Counted from the stretch's first letter, positions 1 through 11,028 are shown. The stretch: DNA of 64,000 nucleotides from Enterobacter quasihormaechei (GCF_004331385.1 NZ_SJON01000006.1:124001-188000), one strand, 5' to 3'. Numbers and translations are program-made. The notes: generated from the letters alone by a model not told the origin.

Positions 1-422
1 TTACGGGCGGTGGATTCCACACCGATGTTGGTGGAGATCCCGCACAGAATGATCGTGTCGATTCCGCGACGGCGCAGCTGAAGCTCCAGATCGGTGCCGT
101 AGAAGGCGCCCCACTGGCGTTTGGTGACTTCAATATCGCTGTCGCGTTTACCGAGCGAGACCGGATACGTCCACCAGTTGTCCGGCAGCGCCTGCGCCGG
201 GGCCTGAGCATCAACCGGCTGTTTTAACGCTTCGGCAAAATCAGCGGACCAGCCGACGCGCACCATGACCACCGGCGCACCGCTGGCGCGGCATTTTTCC
301 GCCAGACGCGCAGCGCGGCTTACGACATCGTCAGCGGTGTGCGGACCCCCGGCAAAAGGCAGGATCCCTTCCTGTAAATCAATGACCACGAGGGCGGTTT
401 TGGTGGCATCAAGCGTCAACAT
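1..422 (-). CDS. yecD: YecD, isochorismatase-family hydrolase (3' part cut off by window edge)
   Basis: The frame is open from the ATG at 422 to the window edge (140 codons), so the C-terminus is missing. The N-terminus reads [19 protein letters not shown], with the family aspartate at D15. The segment [13 protein letters not shown] near the edge is the usual active-site strand. There the position that holds the nucleophilic Cys in amidase-type members is Gly, as in isochorismatase-type members. The substrate is unknown. The gene is divergent from aspS, as in E. coli. The family assignment is sure; the function is not. Confidence 0.88.
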   Translation of the reverse strand, partial: MLTLDATKTALVVIDLQEGILPFAGGPHTADDVVSRAARLAEKCRASGAPVVMVRVGWSADFAEALKQPVDAQAPAQALPDNWWTYPVSLGKRDSDIEVTKRQWGAFYGTDLELQLRRRGIDTIILCGISTNIGVESTAR

Positions 423-557
423 TGTTACTCCAGTCAAATCAGTTGCTTTTCTACACCTTACGACGGTATGGCCTGTTATCGGTCGGATAATTTTGTTAAT
501 TTTTGTGAGAATAGGCAATAAGAGCACAGCAAACGCGCGTCAGGCCGTGCTTCGCTC

Positions 558-586
558 TTATCGTCCGGCAGAATTTCCAGTATAAT
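558..586 (+). promoter_or_regulatory. Candidate sigma70 promoter of aspS
   Basis: A perfect TATAAT lies at 581-586, 17 bases after a weak -35 (TTATCG, 558-563). A start near 593 would leave a leader of about 90 bases before aspS. The -10 is convincing and the -35 is poor. Confidence 0.5.
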
Positions 587-685
587 AGCCGCCTTTTTTC
601 ATCCAGTTGTGACATACAGAAAGCTGCGACATCGTAGCCTGCAAGACAGGCAACAATCAGCCTGCGGCTAATTAAGGGATATCTC

Positions 686-2458
686 ATGCGTACAGAATAT
701 TGCGGGCAGCTGCGTCAGTCCCACGTCGGGCAGCAGGTTACCCTGTGTGGTTGGGTCAATCGTCGTCGCGATCTTGGTAGCCTTATCTTTATTGATATGC
801 GTGACCGCGAAGGTATCGTTCAGGTGTTCTTCGATCCGGATCGCGCTGATGCGTTGAAGCTGGCTTCTGAGCTGCGTAATGAGTTCTGCATTCAGGTGAC
901 GGGCACCGTGCGTGCGCGTGACGAAAAAAACATCAACGCCGAGATGGCGACCGGCGCTATCGAAGTGCTGGCGTCCGATCTGGTGATTATCAACCGCGCG
1001 GAAGCGCTGCCGCTGGACTCCAACCACGTCAACACCGAAGAAGCGCGTCTGAAATACCGCTACCTGGATCTGCGTCGTCCGGAGATGGCTCAGCGCCTGA
1101 AAACCCGTGCGAAAATCACCAGCCTGGTGCGTCGCTTTATGGACGATCACGGTTTCCTCGATATTGAAACCCCGATGCTGACCAAAGCCACGCCGGAAGG
1201 CGCGCGCGATTACCTGGTGCCATCCCGCGTCCATAAAGGCAAATTCTATGCGCTGCCGCAGTCTCCGCAGCTGTTCAAGCAGCTGCTGATGATGTCCGGC
1301 TTCGACCGCTACTACCAGATTGTAAAATGCTTCCGCGACGAAGACCTGCGCGCTGACCGTCAGCCAGAATTTACCCAGATCGATGTGGAAACCTCCTTCA
1401 TGACCGCCGAGCAGGTGCGTGAAGTGATGGAAGCGCTGGTGCGTAGCCTGTGGAACGACGTGAAGGGCGTTGAGCTGGGCGATTTCCCGATCATGACCTT
1501 CGCGGAAGCCGAGCGTCGCTACGGTTCCGACAAACCAGACCTGCGTAACCCGATGGAGCTGGTGGACGTGGCTGACCTGGTTAAAGACGTGGAGTTCGCG
1601 GTCTTTGCTGGCCCGGCTAACGATCCGAAAGGCCGCGTGGCTGCCCTGCGCGTACCGGGCGGCGCGTCCTTAAGCCGTAAGCAAATTGACGACTACGGCA
1701 ACTTCATCAAGATCTACGGCGCGAAAGGTCTGGCCTATATTAAAGTGACCGAGCGCGCGAAAGGTCTGGAAGGCATCACCAGCCCGGTGGCGAAATTCCT
1801 GAACGCGGACATCGTGGAAGCGATCCTTGAGCGCACCGGTGCCCAGGACGGCGACATGATCTTCTTCGGCGCAGACAACAAGAAAGTTGTTGCTGACGCA
1901 ATGGGCGCGCTGCGTCTGAAGCTCGGTAAAGACCTGAATCTGACCGACGAAAGCAAATGGGCGCCGCTGTGGGTTATCGACTTCCCGATGTTTGAAGACG
2001 ACGGTGAAGGCGGCCTGACCGCGATGCACCACCCGTTCACCTCGCCAAAAGACATGACGGCGGCGGAGCTGAAGGCAGCACCGGAAGATGCGGTAGCGAA
2101 TGCCTACGATATGGTTATCAACGGCTACGAAGTGGGCGGCGGCTCCGTGCGTATTCACAGCGGTGAAATGCAGCAGACCGTGTTCGGCATTCTGGGCATT
2201 AACGAGCAGGAGCAGCGCGAGAAGTTTGGCTTCCTGCTGGACGCCCTGAAGTACGGTACGCCTCCGCACGCGGGTCTGGCCTTCGGTCTTGACCGTCTGA
2301 CCATGCTGCTGACCGGCACCGACAACATCCGTGATGTTATCGCCTTCCCGAAAACCACCGCAGCGGCGTGTCTGATGACCGAAGCGCCAAGCTTTGCCAA
2401 CCCGGCCGCGCTGGTCGAGCTGGGCATTGAGGTGGTGAAGAAGGAAGAGAAAAACTGA
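686..2458 (+). CDS. aspS: Aspartate-tRNA ligase
   Basis: A cytoplasmic class II aminoacyl-tRNA synthetase that charges tRNA-Asp. It has 590 residues, the full bacterial length. The order is an N-terminal OB-fold anticodon-binding domain (about 1-105), the class II catalytic core with motif 2 around [18 protein letters not shown], the bacterial GAD insertion domain (about 290-420), and motif 3 near the end ([13 protein letters not shown]). The ATG follows TTAAGGGATATCTC, which gives a purine-rich ribosome site. The stop is one base before the nudB start, so the two are probably cotranscribed and translationally coupled. Confidence 0.98.
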   Translation: MRTEYCGQLRQSHVGQQVTLCGWVNRRRDLGSLIFIDMRDREGIVQVFFDPDRADALKLASELRNEFCIQVTGTVRARDEKNINAEMATGAIEVLASDLVIINRAEALPLDSNHVNTEEARLKYRYLDLRRPEMAQRLKTRAKITSLVRRFMDDHGFLDIETPMLTKATPEGARDYLVPSRVHKGKFYALPQSPQLFKQLLMMSGFDRYYQIVKCFRDEDLRADRQPEFTQIDVETSFMTAEQVREVMEALVRSLWNDVKGVELGDFPIMTFAEAERRYGSDKPDLRNPMELVDVADLVKDVEFAVFAGPANDPKGRVAALRVPGGASLSRKQIDDYGNFIKIYGAKGLAYIKVTERAKGLEGITSPVAKFLNADIVEAILERTGAQDGDMIFFGADNKKVVADAMGALRLKLGKDLNLTDESKWAPLWVIDFPMFEDDGEGGLTAMHHPFTSPKDMTAAELKAAPEDAVANAYDMVINGYEVGGGSVRIHSGEMQQTVFGILGINEQEQREKFGFLLDALKYGTPPHAGLAFGLDRLTMLLTGTDNIRDVIAFPKTTAAACLMTEAPSFANPAALVELGIEVVKKEEKN

Positions 2459-2459
2459 T

Positions 2460-2903
2460 ATGGCATACAAGCTTCCCGTTTCTGTCTTAGTTGTCATTTA
2501 TGCCCTGGACACGAAGCGGGTGCTGATGTTGCAGCGGCGCGACGATCCTGATTTCTGGCAGTCGGTTACCGGCAGCCTGGAAGAGGGGGAGACCGCGCCG
2601 CAGGCCGCCGCGCGTGAAGTAAAGGAAGAGGTCGCCATTGACGTTGCTCGCGAGCAACTGACCCTGAAGGACTGTCAGCGCACGGTGGAGTTTGAAATTT
2701 TTAGCCATTTACGTCATCGCTATGCGCCGGGCATTGAGCGCAATACGGAATCGTGGTTCTGCCTTGCGCTTCCCCATGAGCGGGAGATCGTGTTCACTGA
2801 ACATCTGACCTACCGCTGGGTCGATGCGGCGGATGCCGCCGCACTGACCAAGTCATGGAGCAACCGGCAGGCGATTGAAGAATTTGTAATTAACGCTGCC
2901 TGA
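2460..2903 (+). CDS. nudB: Dihydroneopterin triphosphate diphosphatase (Nudix)
   Basis: Removes pyrophosphate from dihydroneopterin triphosphate, an early step of folate synthesis. It has 147 residues, against about 150 in E. coli. The Nudix box spans residues 38-60: G38, E44, then R52-E53 and E56-E57. The second conserved Gly of the box is Ala here, a tolerated variant. The ATG lies one base after the aspS stop. No ATG, GTG or TTG in this frame was found just upstream, so this start is the natural choice. The first residues (MAYKLPVS) are shorter than in E. coli. Confidence 0.95.
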   Translation: MAYKLPVSVLVVIYALDTKRVLMLQRRDDPDFWQSVTGSLEEGETAPQAAAREVKEEVAIDVAREQLTLKDCQRTVEFEIFSHLRHRYAPGIERNTESWFCLALPHEREIVFTEHLTYRWVDAADAAALTKSWSNRQAIEEFVINAA

Positions 2904-2930
2904 GAAGGCGCGATTTTTGGAGAACTTTTT

Positions 2931-3671
2931 ATGGCAGGTCATAGTAAGTGGGCCAACACCAAACACCGTAAAGCGGCACAGGATGCCAAGCGCGGTAAAA
3001 TCTTTACCAAAATCATTCGTGAGCTGGTGACAGCGGCGCGTCTGGGCGGCGGCGATCCGGCCTCTAACCCGCGCCTGCGTGCGGCGGTGGATAAAGCCCT
3101 GTCCAACAACATGACGCGCGACACCCTGAACCGCGCCATCGCACGTGGCGTGGGCGGTGACGAAGACGCGAACATGGAAACTATCATTTATGAAGGTTAC
3201 GGCCCTGGCGGTACGGCGGTAATGGTTGAATGCCTGTCTGACAACCGTAACCGTACCGTTGCGGAAGTGCGCCACGCGTTCACCAAAACCGGCGGTAACC
3301 TGGGCACTGACGGCTCCGTAGCTTACCTGTTCAGCAAAAAAGGCGTCATCTCCTTCGAGAAAGGCGACGAAGACGTCATCATGGAAGCGGCGCTGGAAGC
3401 AGGCGCGGAAGACGTGGTGACCTACGACGACGGTGCGATTGACGTTTACACCGCGTGGGAAGAGATGGGTGCCGTGCGCGATGCGCTGGAAGCGGCTGGC
3501 CTGAAGGCGGATAACGCTGAAGTGTCCATGATTCCGTCCACCAAAGCGGATATGGATGCGGAAACCGCACCTAAGCTGCTGCGTCTGATCGACATGCTCG
3601 AAGACTGCGACGACGTACAGGAAGTGTATCACAACGGTGAAATCTCTGATGAGGTGGCTGCGACGCTGTAA
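2931..3671 (+). CDS. yebC: YebC/TACO1-family translation or transcription factor
   Basis: A protein of 246 residues that begins [20 protein letters not shown], the hallmark YebC start. YebC/TACO1 proteins are widespread. They have been described as DNA-binding regulators and as factors that help ribosomes translate proline-rich stretches; the sequence cannot decide between these. It carries the acidic C-terminal half typical of the family. It sits in its usual place before ruvC and 27 bases after nudB, with TTGGAG as ribosome site. It is probably part of the aspS-nudB-yebC-ruvC transcript. Confidence 0.96.
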   Translation: MAGHSKWANTKHRKAAQDAKRGKIFTKIIRELVTAARLGGGDPASNPRLRAAVDKALSNNMTRDTLNRAIARGVGGDEDANMETIIYEGYGPGGTAVMVECLSDNRNRTVAEVRHAFTKTGGNLGTDGSVAYLFSKKGVISFEKGDEDVIMEAALEAGAEDVVTYDDGAIDVYTAWEEMGAVRDALEAAGLKADNAEVSMIPSTKADMDAETAPKLLRLIDMLEDCDDVQEVYHNGEISDEVAATL

Positions 3672-3705
3672 TGCGCCAGCCTGAACCGTTTACGGGAGAC
3701 GCGTG

Positions 3706-4227
3706 ATGTCGATTATCCTTGGGATTGACCCCGGCTCGCGCGTCACCGGCTATGGCGTTATCCGTCAGGTGGGACGCCAGCTAACCTACCTCGGCAGCGG
3801 CTGTATTCGCACTAAAGTGGACGATTTGCCGTCGCGCCTGAAGCTCATTTATGCGGGCGTGTCGGAGATCATCACCCAGTTCCAGCCGGACTATTTCGCC
3901 ATCGAGCAGGTCTTTATGGCGAAGAACGCGGATTCGGCGTTAAAGCTCGGTCAGGCGCGCGGCGTGGCGATTGTTGCCGCCGTGAACCAGGATCTGCCGG
4001 TATTTGAGTACGCGGCCCGTCAGGTTAAACAGACGGTAGTGGGCATCGGTAGCGCGGAGAAAAGCCAGGTGCAGCATATGGTGCGCACCCTGCTGAAGCT
4101 TCCCGCGAACCCGCAGGCCGACGCCGCGGATGCGCTGGCGATTGCGATTACCCACTGCCACGTCAGCCAGAACGCGATGCAAATGAGCGAGTCGCGGCTC
4201 AATCTGGCGCGAGGCAGGTTACGATAA
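3706..4227 (+). CDS. ruvC: Holliday junction endonuclease RuvC
   Basis: A dimeric resolvase that cuts Holliday junctions after RuvAB branch migration. It has 173 residues from the ATG at 3706. A GTG one codon earlier is possible, but the ATG matches the E. coli length and lies after GGGAGACGCG. The four catalytic acids are D8, E67, D139 and D142 (D7, E66, D138 and D141 in the Met-less numbering). It is followed by a hairpin that also carries the ruvAB LexA box. In E. coli a gene (yebB) lies between ruvC and ruvA; here only 81 bases separate them. Confidence 0.97.
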   Translation: MSIILGIDPGSRVTGYGVIRQVGRQLTYLGSGCIRTKVDDLPSRLKLIYAGVSEIITQFQPDYFAIEQVFMAKNADSALKLGQARGVAIVAAVNQDLPVFEYAARQVKQTVVGIGSAEKSQVQHMVRTLLKLPANPQADAADALAIAITHCHVSQNAMQMSESRLNLARGRLR

Positions 4228-4236
4228 TAAGAAATC

Positions 4237-4264
4237 AGGCTGGATGTTTATCCAGCCTTTTTTT
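4237..4264 (+). terminator. Intrinsic terminator after ruvC
   Basis: The stem AGGCTGGAT (4237-4245) pairs perfectly with ATCCAGCCT (4250-4258) around a GTTT loop, followed by a run of T to 4264. Its core overlaps the LexA box listed next. Confidence 0.8.
4240..4255. promoter_or_regulatory. LexA (SOS) box of ruvAB
   Basis: CTGGATGTTTATCCAG fits the LexA pattern CTG-N10-CAG and closely resembles the E. coli ruvAB SOS box as recalled. A candidate -10, TATTAT, lies at 4264-4269, so bound LexA would cover the -35 region. Repression by LexA is inferred from this match and from ruvAB being SOS genes in E. coli. Confidence 0.75.
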
Positions 4265-4308
4265 ATTATGTCGCCAGTTAACACTTTTCCAGAACGCAGG
4301 AGCGTCAC

Positions 4309-4923
4309 GTGATAGGCAGACTCAGAGGCATCATCATTGAAAAACAACCCCCGTTAGTGCTGCTGGAAGTGGGTGGCGTGGGCTATGAAGTCCATATGCC
4401 GATGACCTGCTTCTACGAGCTGCCCGACGCGGGCAAAGAGGCGATTGTTTTTACCCAGTTTGTCGTGCGTGAAGACGCTCAGCTGCTGTACGGCTTCAAT
4501 AATAAACAGGAACGCACCCTGTTCCGTGAATTAATCAAAACCAACGGCGTCGGGCCGAAGCTGGCGCTGGCGATTTTATCCGGTATGTCAGCCCCGCAAT
4601 TTGTGAACGCCGTTGAGCGCGAAGATCCGGCTGCGTTGATTAAACTTCCGGGCATCGGCAAGAAAACCGCCGAGCGCCTTATCGTCGAGATGAAAGACCG
4701 CTTTAAAGGCCTGCATGGCGATCTGTTCACCCCGGCCGCCGATCTGGTGCTGACGTCACCGGGCGGGCCAGCGACGGATGACGATGCCGAGCAGGAAGCG
4801 GTTGCCGCGCTGGTAGCGCTGGGCTATAAACCTCAGGAGGCCAGCCGGATGGTGAGTAAAATTGCTAAACCGGACGCCAGCAGTGAAACCCTGATTCGTG
4901 AAGCGCTGCGCGCTGCATTGTGA
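4309..4923 (+). CDS. ruvA: Holliday junction branch migration protein RuvA
   Basis: Tetrameric junction-recognition subunit of the RuvAB motor. It has 204 residues. The GTG at 4309 opens [15 protein letters not shown] and follows CAGGAGCGTCAC; E. coli ruvA also uses GTG. Domain I is an OB-fold (about 1-64). Domain II holds two helix-hairpin-helix motifs ([13 protein letters not shown] and [13 protein letters not shown]). Domain III (about 155-204) contacts RuvB. The gene is 8 bases upstream of ruvB and lies behind a LexA box. Confidence 0.97.
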   Translation: MIGRLRGIIIEKQPPLVLLEVGGVGYEVHMPMTCFYELPDAGKEAIVFTQFVVREDAQLLYGFNNKQERTLFRELIKTNGVGPKLALAILSGMSAPQFVNAVEREDPAALIKLPGIGKKTAERLIVEMKDRFKGLHGDLFTPAADLVLTSPGGPATDDDAEQEAVAALVALGYKPQEASRMVSKIAKPDASSETLIREALRAAL

Positions 4924-4928
4924 GGTAA

Positions 4929-5942
<1,014 letters not shown>

Positions 5943-5944
5943 AT

Positions 5945-5998
5945 CATGCCGGGTGGCGGAACGTTTTTGTAGCCCCGGTAAGCGAAGCGCTACCGGGG
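5945..5998. repeat. REP-like palindromic element
   Basis: The segment starts with TGCCGGGTGGCGG, the head of enterobacterial REP units. It continues to an imperfect palindrome, CCCCGGTA (5973-5980) and TACCGGGG (5991-5998), with GCG/CGC pairing inside and one bulged A. It lies between the convergent ends of ruvB and znuB, a typical REP position. It may stabilise or end the two transcripts. Confidence 0.7.
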
Positions 5999-6007
5999 AC
6001 ATGCTGA

Positions 6008-6793
6008 CTACTGCGCGGTCTTTTTCATCATACTGAAAACAAACAATACCGCTGCGCTCAATACCACCGACGGTCCTGCCGGCGTGTCATAAAACGCTGA
6101 GAAGGTTAGCCCGCCCGTCACGGCGATCATCCCGATAACCACCGCGATACCGGCCATTTGCTCTGGGGTACGTGCAAAACGGCGCGCCGTGGCGGCAGGG
6201 ATAATCAGCAGCGACGTGATAATCAGTGCCCCGACAAACTTCATCGCCACGCCAATGGTTAATGCCGTGACCAGCATCAGCAGCAGCTTCACGCGCTGAA
6301 GCTTTACGCCGTCGACAAAGGCCAGATCCGGACTGACGGTCATCGCCAGCAAATTTCGCCACTGCCACAGCAATATGCCCAGCACCACCACTACGCCAAT
6401 GGCAATGGAAACCAGATCCTCTGGCGTAACGGCAAGCAGATCGCCAAACAGATAGGCCATCAGGTCAACGCGGATGTTTGACATCAGGCTCACCACCACC
6501 AGGCCCAGCGACAGGGCGCTGTGCGCCATAATGCCGAGCAGGGTATCAATTGCGAGGTGAGGGCGTTTTTCCAGCCAGACCAGACCGGCGGCCAGCAGCA
6601 GCGTGACGACTATCACCGCATAGAAGGGGTTCACGTCCAGCAGCAAACCAAACGCGACGCCCAGCAGTGAAGCATGGGCCAGCGTATCGCCGAAATAGGA
6701 CATTCTGCGCCACACGACAAACGAGCCGAGTGGACCCGCGGCGCAGGCAAGCATAATCCCGGCCAGCCAGCCGGGCAGTAACAGTTCAATCAT
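6008..6793 (-). CDS. znuB: Zinc ABC transporter permease ZnuB
   Basis: Inner-membrane permease of the ZnuABC high-affinity zinc importer. It has 261 residues of almost continuous hydrophobic segments, as expected for the 3-TM family (eight or so helices). It keeps the family segment [18 protein letters not shown], which contacts the ATPase. Its ATG overlaps the znuC stop by four bases, so translation is coupled. It is transcribed with znuC from the shared Zur-controlled region near 7580. Confidence 0.97.
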   Translation of the reverse strand: MIELLLPGWLAGIMLACAAGPLGSFVVWRRMSYFGDTLAHASLLGVAFGLLLDVNPFYAVIVVTLLLAAGLVWLEKRPHLAIDTLLGIMAHSALSLGLVVVSLMSNIRVDLMAYLFGDLLAVTPEDLVSIAIGVVVVLGILLWQWRNLLAMTVSPDLAFVDGVKLQRVKLLLMLVTALTIGVAMKFVGALIITSLLIIPAATARRFARTPEQMAGIAVVIGMIAVTGGLTFSAFYDTPAGPSVVLSAAVLFVFSMMKKTAQ

Positions 6794-7545
6794 GAGTGTC
6801 CATTTCCCCGACGCAGGACAATTCGTCCCTGTAAATCATGGCGGTGATTGTGATTATGGCGATAAATGCCCAGCTGTTCGGCGCCACGATGGCCAAACAT
6901 GGAGATAAATTCAGGATGCATTGACACCACTTCCGGCGTACCGGAACAGCAGATGTGGTGGTTCAGGCACAGCACTTCGTCGGTTTTCGCCATCACCAGA
7001 TGCAGGTCATGGGAAACCATCAGCACCGCACAGTTCAGTTCACGGCGAAGCTGGTCGATGAGGTCGTACAGCGCAACCTGACCGTTAACGTCAACGCCCT
7101 GCGTCGGCTCGTCCAGCACCAGCAGCTGAGGGCTGCTGAGCAGGGCGCGGGCAAGCAATACGCGCTGGGTTTCCCCGCCCGAAAGCTTTTGCAGAGGGGC
7201 ATCGACGAGGTGGCCCGCCTGAACGCGCTTCAGGGCCGGGAGGATATCCGCTTTTCGCGTACCGGGGCGCAGGCGCAGGAAGCGGCTCACCGTCAGGGGC
7301 AGCGTGGCGTCGAGATGCAGTTTTTGCGGCACATAGCCGATACGCAGTTTGTCTTCGCGGGCGATCAGCCCTTCATCAGGCGTGACCAGGCCTAGCACGA
7401 CGCGCACCAGCGTTGATTTACCCGCCCCGTTAGGGCCGAGCAGCGTCAGTATTTTGCCGGGCTTCAGAACCAGCGACACGTCAGAAAGGACGCGGCGCTG
7501 GCCGAATGAGACCGACACATTTTCAAGAGAAACTAAAGTCGTCAT
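6790..7545 (-). CDS. znuC: Zinc ABC transporter ATPase ZnuC
   Basis: ATP-binding subunit of the zinc importer. It has 251 residues. Walker A (GPNGAGKS) is at about 37-44, the ABC signature is LSGGETQRV, and Walker B with the D-loop is [12 protein letters not shown]. The C-terminus is rich in His ([10 protein letters not shown]), as usual for ZnuC, and could sense or bind zinc. The gene is divergent from znuA and followed directly by znuB. Confidence 0.97.
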   Translation of the reverse strand: MTTLVSLENVSVSFGQRRVLSDVSLVLKPGKILTLLGPNGAGKSTLVRVVLGLVTPDEGLIAREDKLRIGYVPQKLHLDATLPLTVSRFLRLRPGTRKADILPALKRVQAGHLVDAPLQKLSGGETQRVLLARALLSSPQLLVLDEPTQGVDVNGQVALYDLIDQLRRELNCAVLMVSHDLHLVMAKTDEVLCLNHHICCSGTPEVVSMHPEFISMFGHRGAEQLGIYRHNHNHRHDLQGRIVLRRGNGHS

Positions 7546-7571
7546 GTCAATTTAAGCTTGCAGAAGTTATC

Positions 7572-7592
7572 GAATGTTATAATATCACATTC
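7572..7592. promoter_or_regulatory. Zur box in the znuCB/znuA divergent promoter
   Basis: A 21-base near-palindrome reads GAATGT at 7572-7577, an AT-rich centre (TATAATATC), and ACATTC at 7587-7592. It matches the enterobacterial Zur operator between znuC and znuA. Zn-loaded Zur would repress both directions. Confidence 0.85.
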
Positions 7593-7622
7593 CACACATT
7601 CATTACGATGATTAGTCGCATT

Positions 7623-8567
7623 ATGTTACAGAAAAATACGCTTCTTTTCGCTGCTTTATCCGCTGCACTTTGGGGTACAACCGCACAAGATGTTAACGCT
7701 GCCGTTGTCGCTTCGCTTAAACCGCTAGGCTTTATCGCCGCTGCCATCGCCGATGGGGTCACGGAGACCCAGGTCCTGCTGCCTGACGGCGCCTCCGAGC
7801 ATGATTATTCTTTACGCCCGTCCGACGTAAAACGCTTACAGAACGCGGACTTAGTTGTCTGGATCGGTCCTGAGATGGAAGCCTTCATGCAGAAAACGGC
7901 GAAACAAGTTCCCGCCGCGAAACAGGTGGCGATTGGTGAGCTGTCCGGCGTGAAACCGTTGCTCATGAAAGGATCTGAGGACGACGGTGACGAACACGAC
8001 CACGGTCATGCTCACGACGAAAAAGGTGACGACCATCACCATCACGGCGAGTACAACATGCATCTCTGGCTTTCCCCAGAGATAGCGCGGCTTTCAGCGG
8101 TTGCAATCCACGACAAATTAGTGGAACTTATGCCGCAAAGTCGAGTCCAACTCGACGCCAACCTGAAGGATTTTGAGGCTCAGTTAGCCGCAACCGATAA
8201 ACAGGTAGGTAACGAGCTCGCACCGCTTAAAGGAAAAGGGTACTTCGTTTTTCATGATGCTTACGGCTATTACGAAAAACATTACGGTCTGACCCCGCTG
8301 GGGCATTTTACCGTCAACCCTGAAATTCAGCCTGGTGCGCAGCGTTTACATGAAATCAGAACACAGTTGGTTGAGCAAAAAGCGACATGCGTTTTTGCTG
8401 AGCCACAGTTCAGGCCAGCGGTCGTAGAAGCCGTGGCCAGGGGAACATCCGTGCGCATGGGAACCCTTGACCCGCTAGGTACGAACATCCAGTTGAGCAA
8501 AGCGAGCTATTCGCAGTTCCTCAGCCAACTGGCGAATCAGTATGCGAGCTGCCTGAAAGGAGATTAA
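7623..8567 (+). CDS. znuA: Periplasmic zinc-binding protein ZnuA
   Basis: Solute-binding protein that hands zinc to ZnuBC. It has 314 residues from the ATG at 7623 ([18 protein letters not shown]), chosen because it starts the signal peptide. An in-frame ATG at 7608 is possible. Cleavage is likely before AVVASLKP. Three zinc-ligand His lie in [16 protein letters not shown] and GHFTVNPE. The acidic His-rich loop lies just before MHLWLSPE and has a run of four His. A conserved Cys pair lies near the C-terminus. mepM follows after 15 bases. Confidence 0.97.
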   Translation: MLQKNTLLFAALSAALWGTTAQDVNAAVVASLKPLGFIAAAIADGVTETQVLLPDGASEHDYSLRPSDVKRLQNADLVVWIGPEMEAFMQKTAKQVPAAKQVAIGELSGVKPLLMKGSEDDGDEHDHGHAHDEKGDDHHHHGEYNMHLWLSPEIARLSAVAIHDKLVELMPQSRVQLDANLKDFEAQLAATDKQVGNELAPLKGKGYFVFHDAYGYYEKHYGLTPLGHFTVNPEIQPGAQRLHEIRTQLVEQKATCVFAEPQFRPAVVEAVARGTSVRMGTLDPLGTNIQLSKASYSQFLSQLANQYASCLKGD

Positions 8568-8582
8568 CGAGGAAGTGAATAC

Positions 8583-9902
8583 GTGCAACAGATAGCCCGC
8601 TCTGTCGCCCTGGCATTTAACAATCTGCCTCGACCCCACCGCGTTATGCTGGGGTCGCTTACAGTTCTCACCTTAGCGGTCGCCGTCTGGCGGCCCTATG
8701 TTTACCACCCGAGTTCTGCCCCTATCATCAAAACCATCGAACTGGAGAAGAGCGAAATCCGCTCTCTGCTGCCCGAGGCCAGCGAGCCTATCGATCAGGC
8801 CGCTCAGGAAGATGAAGCGATTCCCCAGGACGAGCTGGATGACAAAATCCAGAATGAAGCCGGCATTCATGAATATGTGGTCTCGACGGGCGACACGCTG
8901 AGCAGCGTGCTTAACCAGTACGGTATCGATATGGGCAACATCAGCCAGCTTGCCGCCTCCGATAAAGAACTGCGTAACCTGAAAATTGGTCAGCAGCTTT
9001 CCTGGACCTTAACCCCCGATGGCGATCTGCAACGTCTGACCTGGGAAATGTCCCGCCGCGAAACCCGCACTTACGATCGCACGGCAAACGGTTTCAAAAT
9101 GACCAGTGAAATGCAGCAGGGCGACTGGGTGAATAGCGTCATGAAAGGGACCGTTGGCGGCAGCTTTGTTTCCAGTGCACGCGATGCCGGTCTGACCAGC
9201 GCTGAAATCAGCTCGGTGATCAAAGCCATGCAGTGGCAGATGGATTTCCGCAAACTGAAAAAAGGCGATCAGTTCTCTGTCCTGATGTCCCGCGAAATGC
9301 TGGACGGCAAGCGCGAGCAGAGCCAGCTGGTAGGCGTGCGTCTGCGTTCAGATGGCAAAGACTACTACGCTATTCGCGCGGAAGACGGTAAGTTCTATGA
9401 CCGCAGCGGTACGGGCCTGGCAAAAGGCTTCCTGCGTTTCCCAACGGCTAAACAGTTCCGCGTCTCCTCCAACTTCAACCCGCGTCGTCTGAACCCGGTA
9501 ACGGGCCGCGTAGCGCCGCACCGTGGCGTTGACTTTGCCATGCCGCAGGGTACGCCAGTGCTGGCGGTAGGGGATGGTGAAGTGGTGATGGCGAAACGCA
9601 GCGGCGCTGCTGGCTATTACGTTGCTATCCGTCACGGTCGTACGTACACCACCCGCTACATGCACCTGCGTAAACTGCTGGTCAAACCGGGCCAGAAAGT
9701 GAAACGCGGCGACCGCATTGCGCTGTCCGGGAACACCGGCCGTTCGACGGGCCCGCACCTGCACTACGAAGTGTGGATCAACCAGCAGGCGGTTAACCCG
9801 CTGACGGCGAAACTGCCGCGCACCGAAGGGCTGACCGGGAAAGATCGCAAAGATTACCTGGCGCAGGTGAAAGAGGTGATGCCACAGCTGCGCTTCGACT
9901 AA
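8583..9902 (+). CDS. mepM: Murein DD-endopeptidase MepM
   Basis: Cuts D-Ala-meso-DAP cross-links so that new peptidoglycan can be inserted. It has 439 residues and starts at GTG 8583 (MQQIARSVALAFNN). There is one membrane anchor (about 20-40), a LysM-like domain starting at HEYVVSTGDTLSS, and a C-terminal LytM (M23) domain with zinc ligands H313 and D317 (HRGVD) and the HLH pair H392/H394. It starts 15 bases after znuA, so it is probably read from the zinc-controlled znuA promoter. A strong terminator follows. Confidence 0.96.
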   Translation: MQQIARSVALAFNNLPRPHRVMLGSLTVLTLAVAVWRPYVYHPSSAPIIKTIELEKSEIRSLLPEASEPIDQAAQEDEAIPQDELDDKIQNEAGIHEYVVSTGDTLSSVLNQYGIDMGNISQLAASDKELRNLKIGQQLSWTLTPDGDLQRLTWEMSRRETRTYDRTANGFKMTSEMQQGDWVNSVMKGTVGGSFVSSARDAGLTSAEISSVIKAMQWQMDFRKLKKGDQFSVLMSREMLDGKREQSQLVGVRLRSDGKDYYAIRAEDGKFYDRSGTGLAKGFLRFPTAKQFRVSSNFNPRRLNPVTGRVAPHRGVDFAMPQGTPVLAVGDGEVVMAKRSGAAGYYVAIRHGRTYTTRYMHLRKLLVKPGQKVKRGDRIALSGNTGRSTGPHLHYEVWINQQAVNPLTAKLPRTEGLTGKDRKDYLAQVKEVMPQLRFD

Positions 9903-9920
9903 GCTAACACCCTCAAAAAT

Positions 9921-9951
9921 AAGCCGGCGTCAGTGTGCGCCGGCTTTTTCT
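9921..9951 (+). terminator. Intrinsic terminator after mepM
   Basis: AAGCCGGCG (9921-9929) pairs with CGCCGGCTT (9938-9946) and is followed by a T-rich tail. Confidence 0.85.
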
Positions 9952-10021
9952 TTTGTACGCGGACGGCTGCCTCGCTACACTATCTGAATATATTTTTGCG
10001 TCACCAGACCCTGGAACCCGC

Positions 10022-10993
10022 ATGGAAACCAAAAAAAACAATATTGAGTACATTCCCGAGTTTGAAAAATCTTTTCGCCACCCGCGTAACTGGGGCGCCT
10101 GGCTTGGCGTATACGCGTTTGCTGGCATGGCGTTGCTACCTGCTTCCCTCCGCGATCCGGTGCTCGGCAAGGTCGGGCGACTGGCAGGCCGCTTAGGAAA
10201 AAGCGCGCGCCGTCGAGCGCAAATCAATCTTCTGTACTGCTTCCCGGATAAAACCGACGCCGAACGCGAAGCAATTATTGATGACATGTATACCACCGCG
10301 CCACAGGCGATGGCGATGATGGCGGAACTGGCGCTGAAAGGGCCGGAGAAGATTGTTGACCGCGTTGACTGGAAAGGGCTGGAGATCATCGACGAGATGC
10401 GTCGCAATGATGAAAAGGTGATTTTCCTGGTGCCGCACGGCTGGGGAGTCGACATTCCGGCGATGCTGATGGCCTCGCAGGGCCAGAAAATGGCGGCGAT
10501 GTTCCATAACCAGGGAAACAAAATCTACGATTTCGTCTGGAATACCGTACGCCGTCGCTTTGGCGGACGTTTGCACGCGCGTAACGATGGCATCAAGCCC
10601 TTCATTCAGTCCGTGCGTCAGGGCTACTGGGGCTACTACTTGCCCGATCAGGACCACGGCCCTGAGCACAGCGAGTTTGTTGATTTCTTCGCGACCTATA
10701 AAGCGACGCTACCCGCGATTGGACGCCTGATGAAAGTCTGTCGCGCCCGCGTGATCCCGCTGTTCCCGGTGTATGACGGGAAAACGCATCGCCTGAGCAT
10801 TGAGGTACGTCCGCCGATGGACGATCTGCTGACCGCAGACGATCGCACCATTGCGCGCCGTATGAATGAAGAGGTGGAAGTGCTGGTGGGGCCGCATAAG
10901 GAGCAATATACGTGGATCCTTAAGCTGCTCAAAACGCGTAAGCCTGGCGAAACGGAGCCGTACAAGCGTAAAGAGCTGTTCCCTAAGAAATAG
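10022..10993 (+). CDS. lpxM: Lipid A biosynthesis myristoyltransferase LpxM
   Basis: Adds the last secondary acyl chain (myristate in E. coli) to Kdo2-lipid A at the inner membrane, giving hexa-acyl lipid A. It has 323 residues from the ATG at 10022 (METKKNNIEYIPEFEKSF), the same length as in E. coli. The frame is open further upstream, but only this start matches the family. It has an N-terminal hydrophobic segment (about 24-40) and the acyltransferase HX4D motif at H139-D144 (HGWGVD). It is convergent with pykA. Confidence 0.96.
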   Translation: METKKNNIEYIPEFEKSFRHPRNWGAWLGVYAFAGMALLPASLRDPVLGKVGRLAGRLGKSARRRAQINLLYCFPDKTDAEREAIIDDMYTTAPQAMAMMAELALKGPEKIVDRVDWKGLEIIDEMRRNDEKVIFLVPHGWGVDIPAMLMASQGQKMAAMFHNQGNKIYDFVWNTVRRRFGGRLHARNDGIKPFIQSVRQGYWGYYLPDQDHGPEHSEFVDFFATYKATLPAIGRLMKVCRARVIPLFPVYDGKTHRLSIEVRPPMDDLLTADDRTIARRMNEEVEVLVGPHKEQYTWILKLLKTRKPGETEPYKRKELFPKK

Positions 10994-10997
10994 GAAA

Positions 10998-11019
10998 CCC
11001 TCTCCCTTAGGGGAGAGGG
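10998..11019. terminator. Hairpin between lpxM and pykA
   Basis: CCCTCTCCC (10998-11006) pairs with GGGAGAGGG (11011-11019) around a TTAG loop. It sits between convergent gene ends and could act for both, though no long T-run follows. This GC-rich palindrome type recurs between genes in enterobacteria. Confidence 0.5.
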
Positions 11020-11028
11020 GATCGGGTC

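Noticed and set aside
1670..2497. 275-codon open frame antisense to aspS and nudB
   Set aside because: Same shadow effect; aspS and nudB on the other strand are certain.
2853..3632. 259-codon open frame antisense to yebC
   Set aside because: It covers yebC, which is a certain gene, and has low-complexity Val, His and Arg-rich composition.
9935..10021. N-terminal extension of lpxM by 29 residues
   Set aside because: It starts inside the mepM terminator hairpin; METKKNN at 10022 is the family start.
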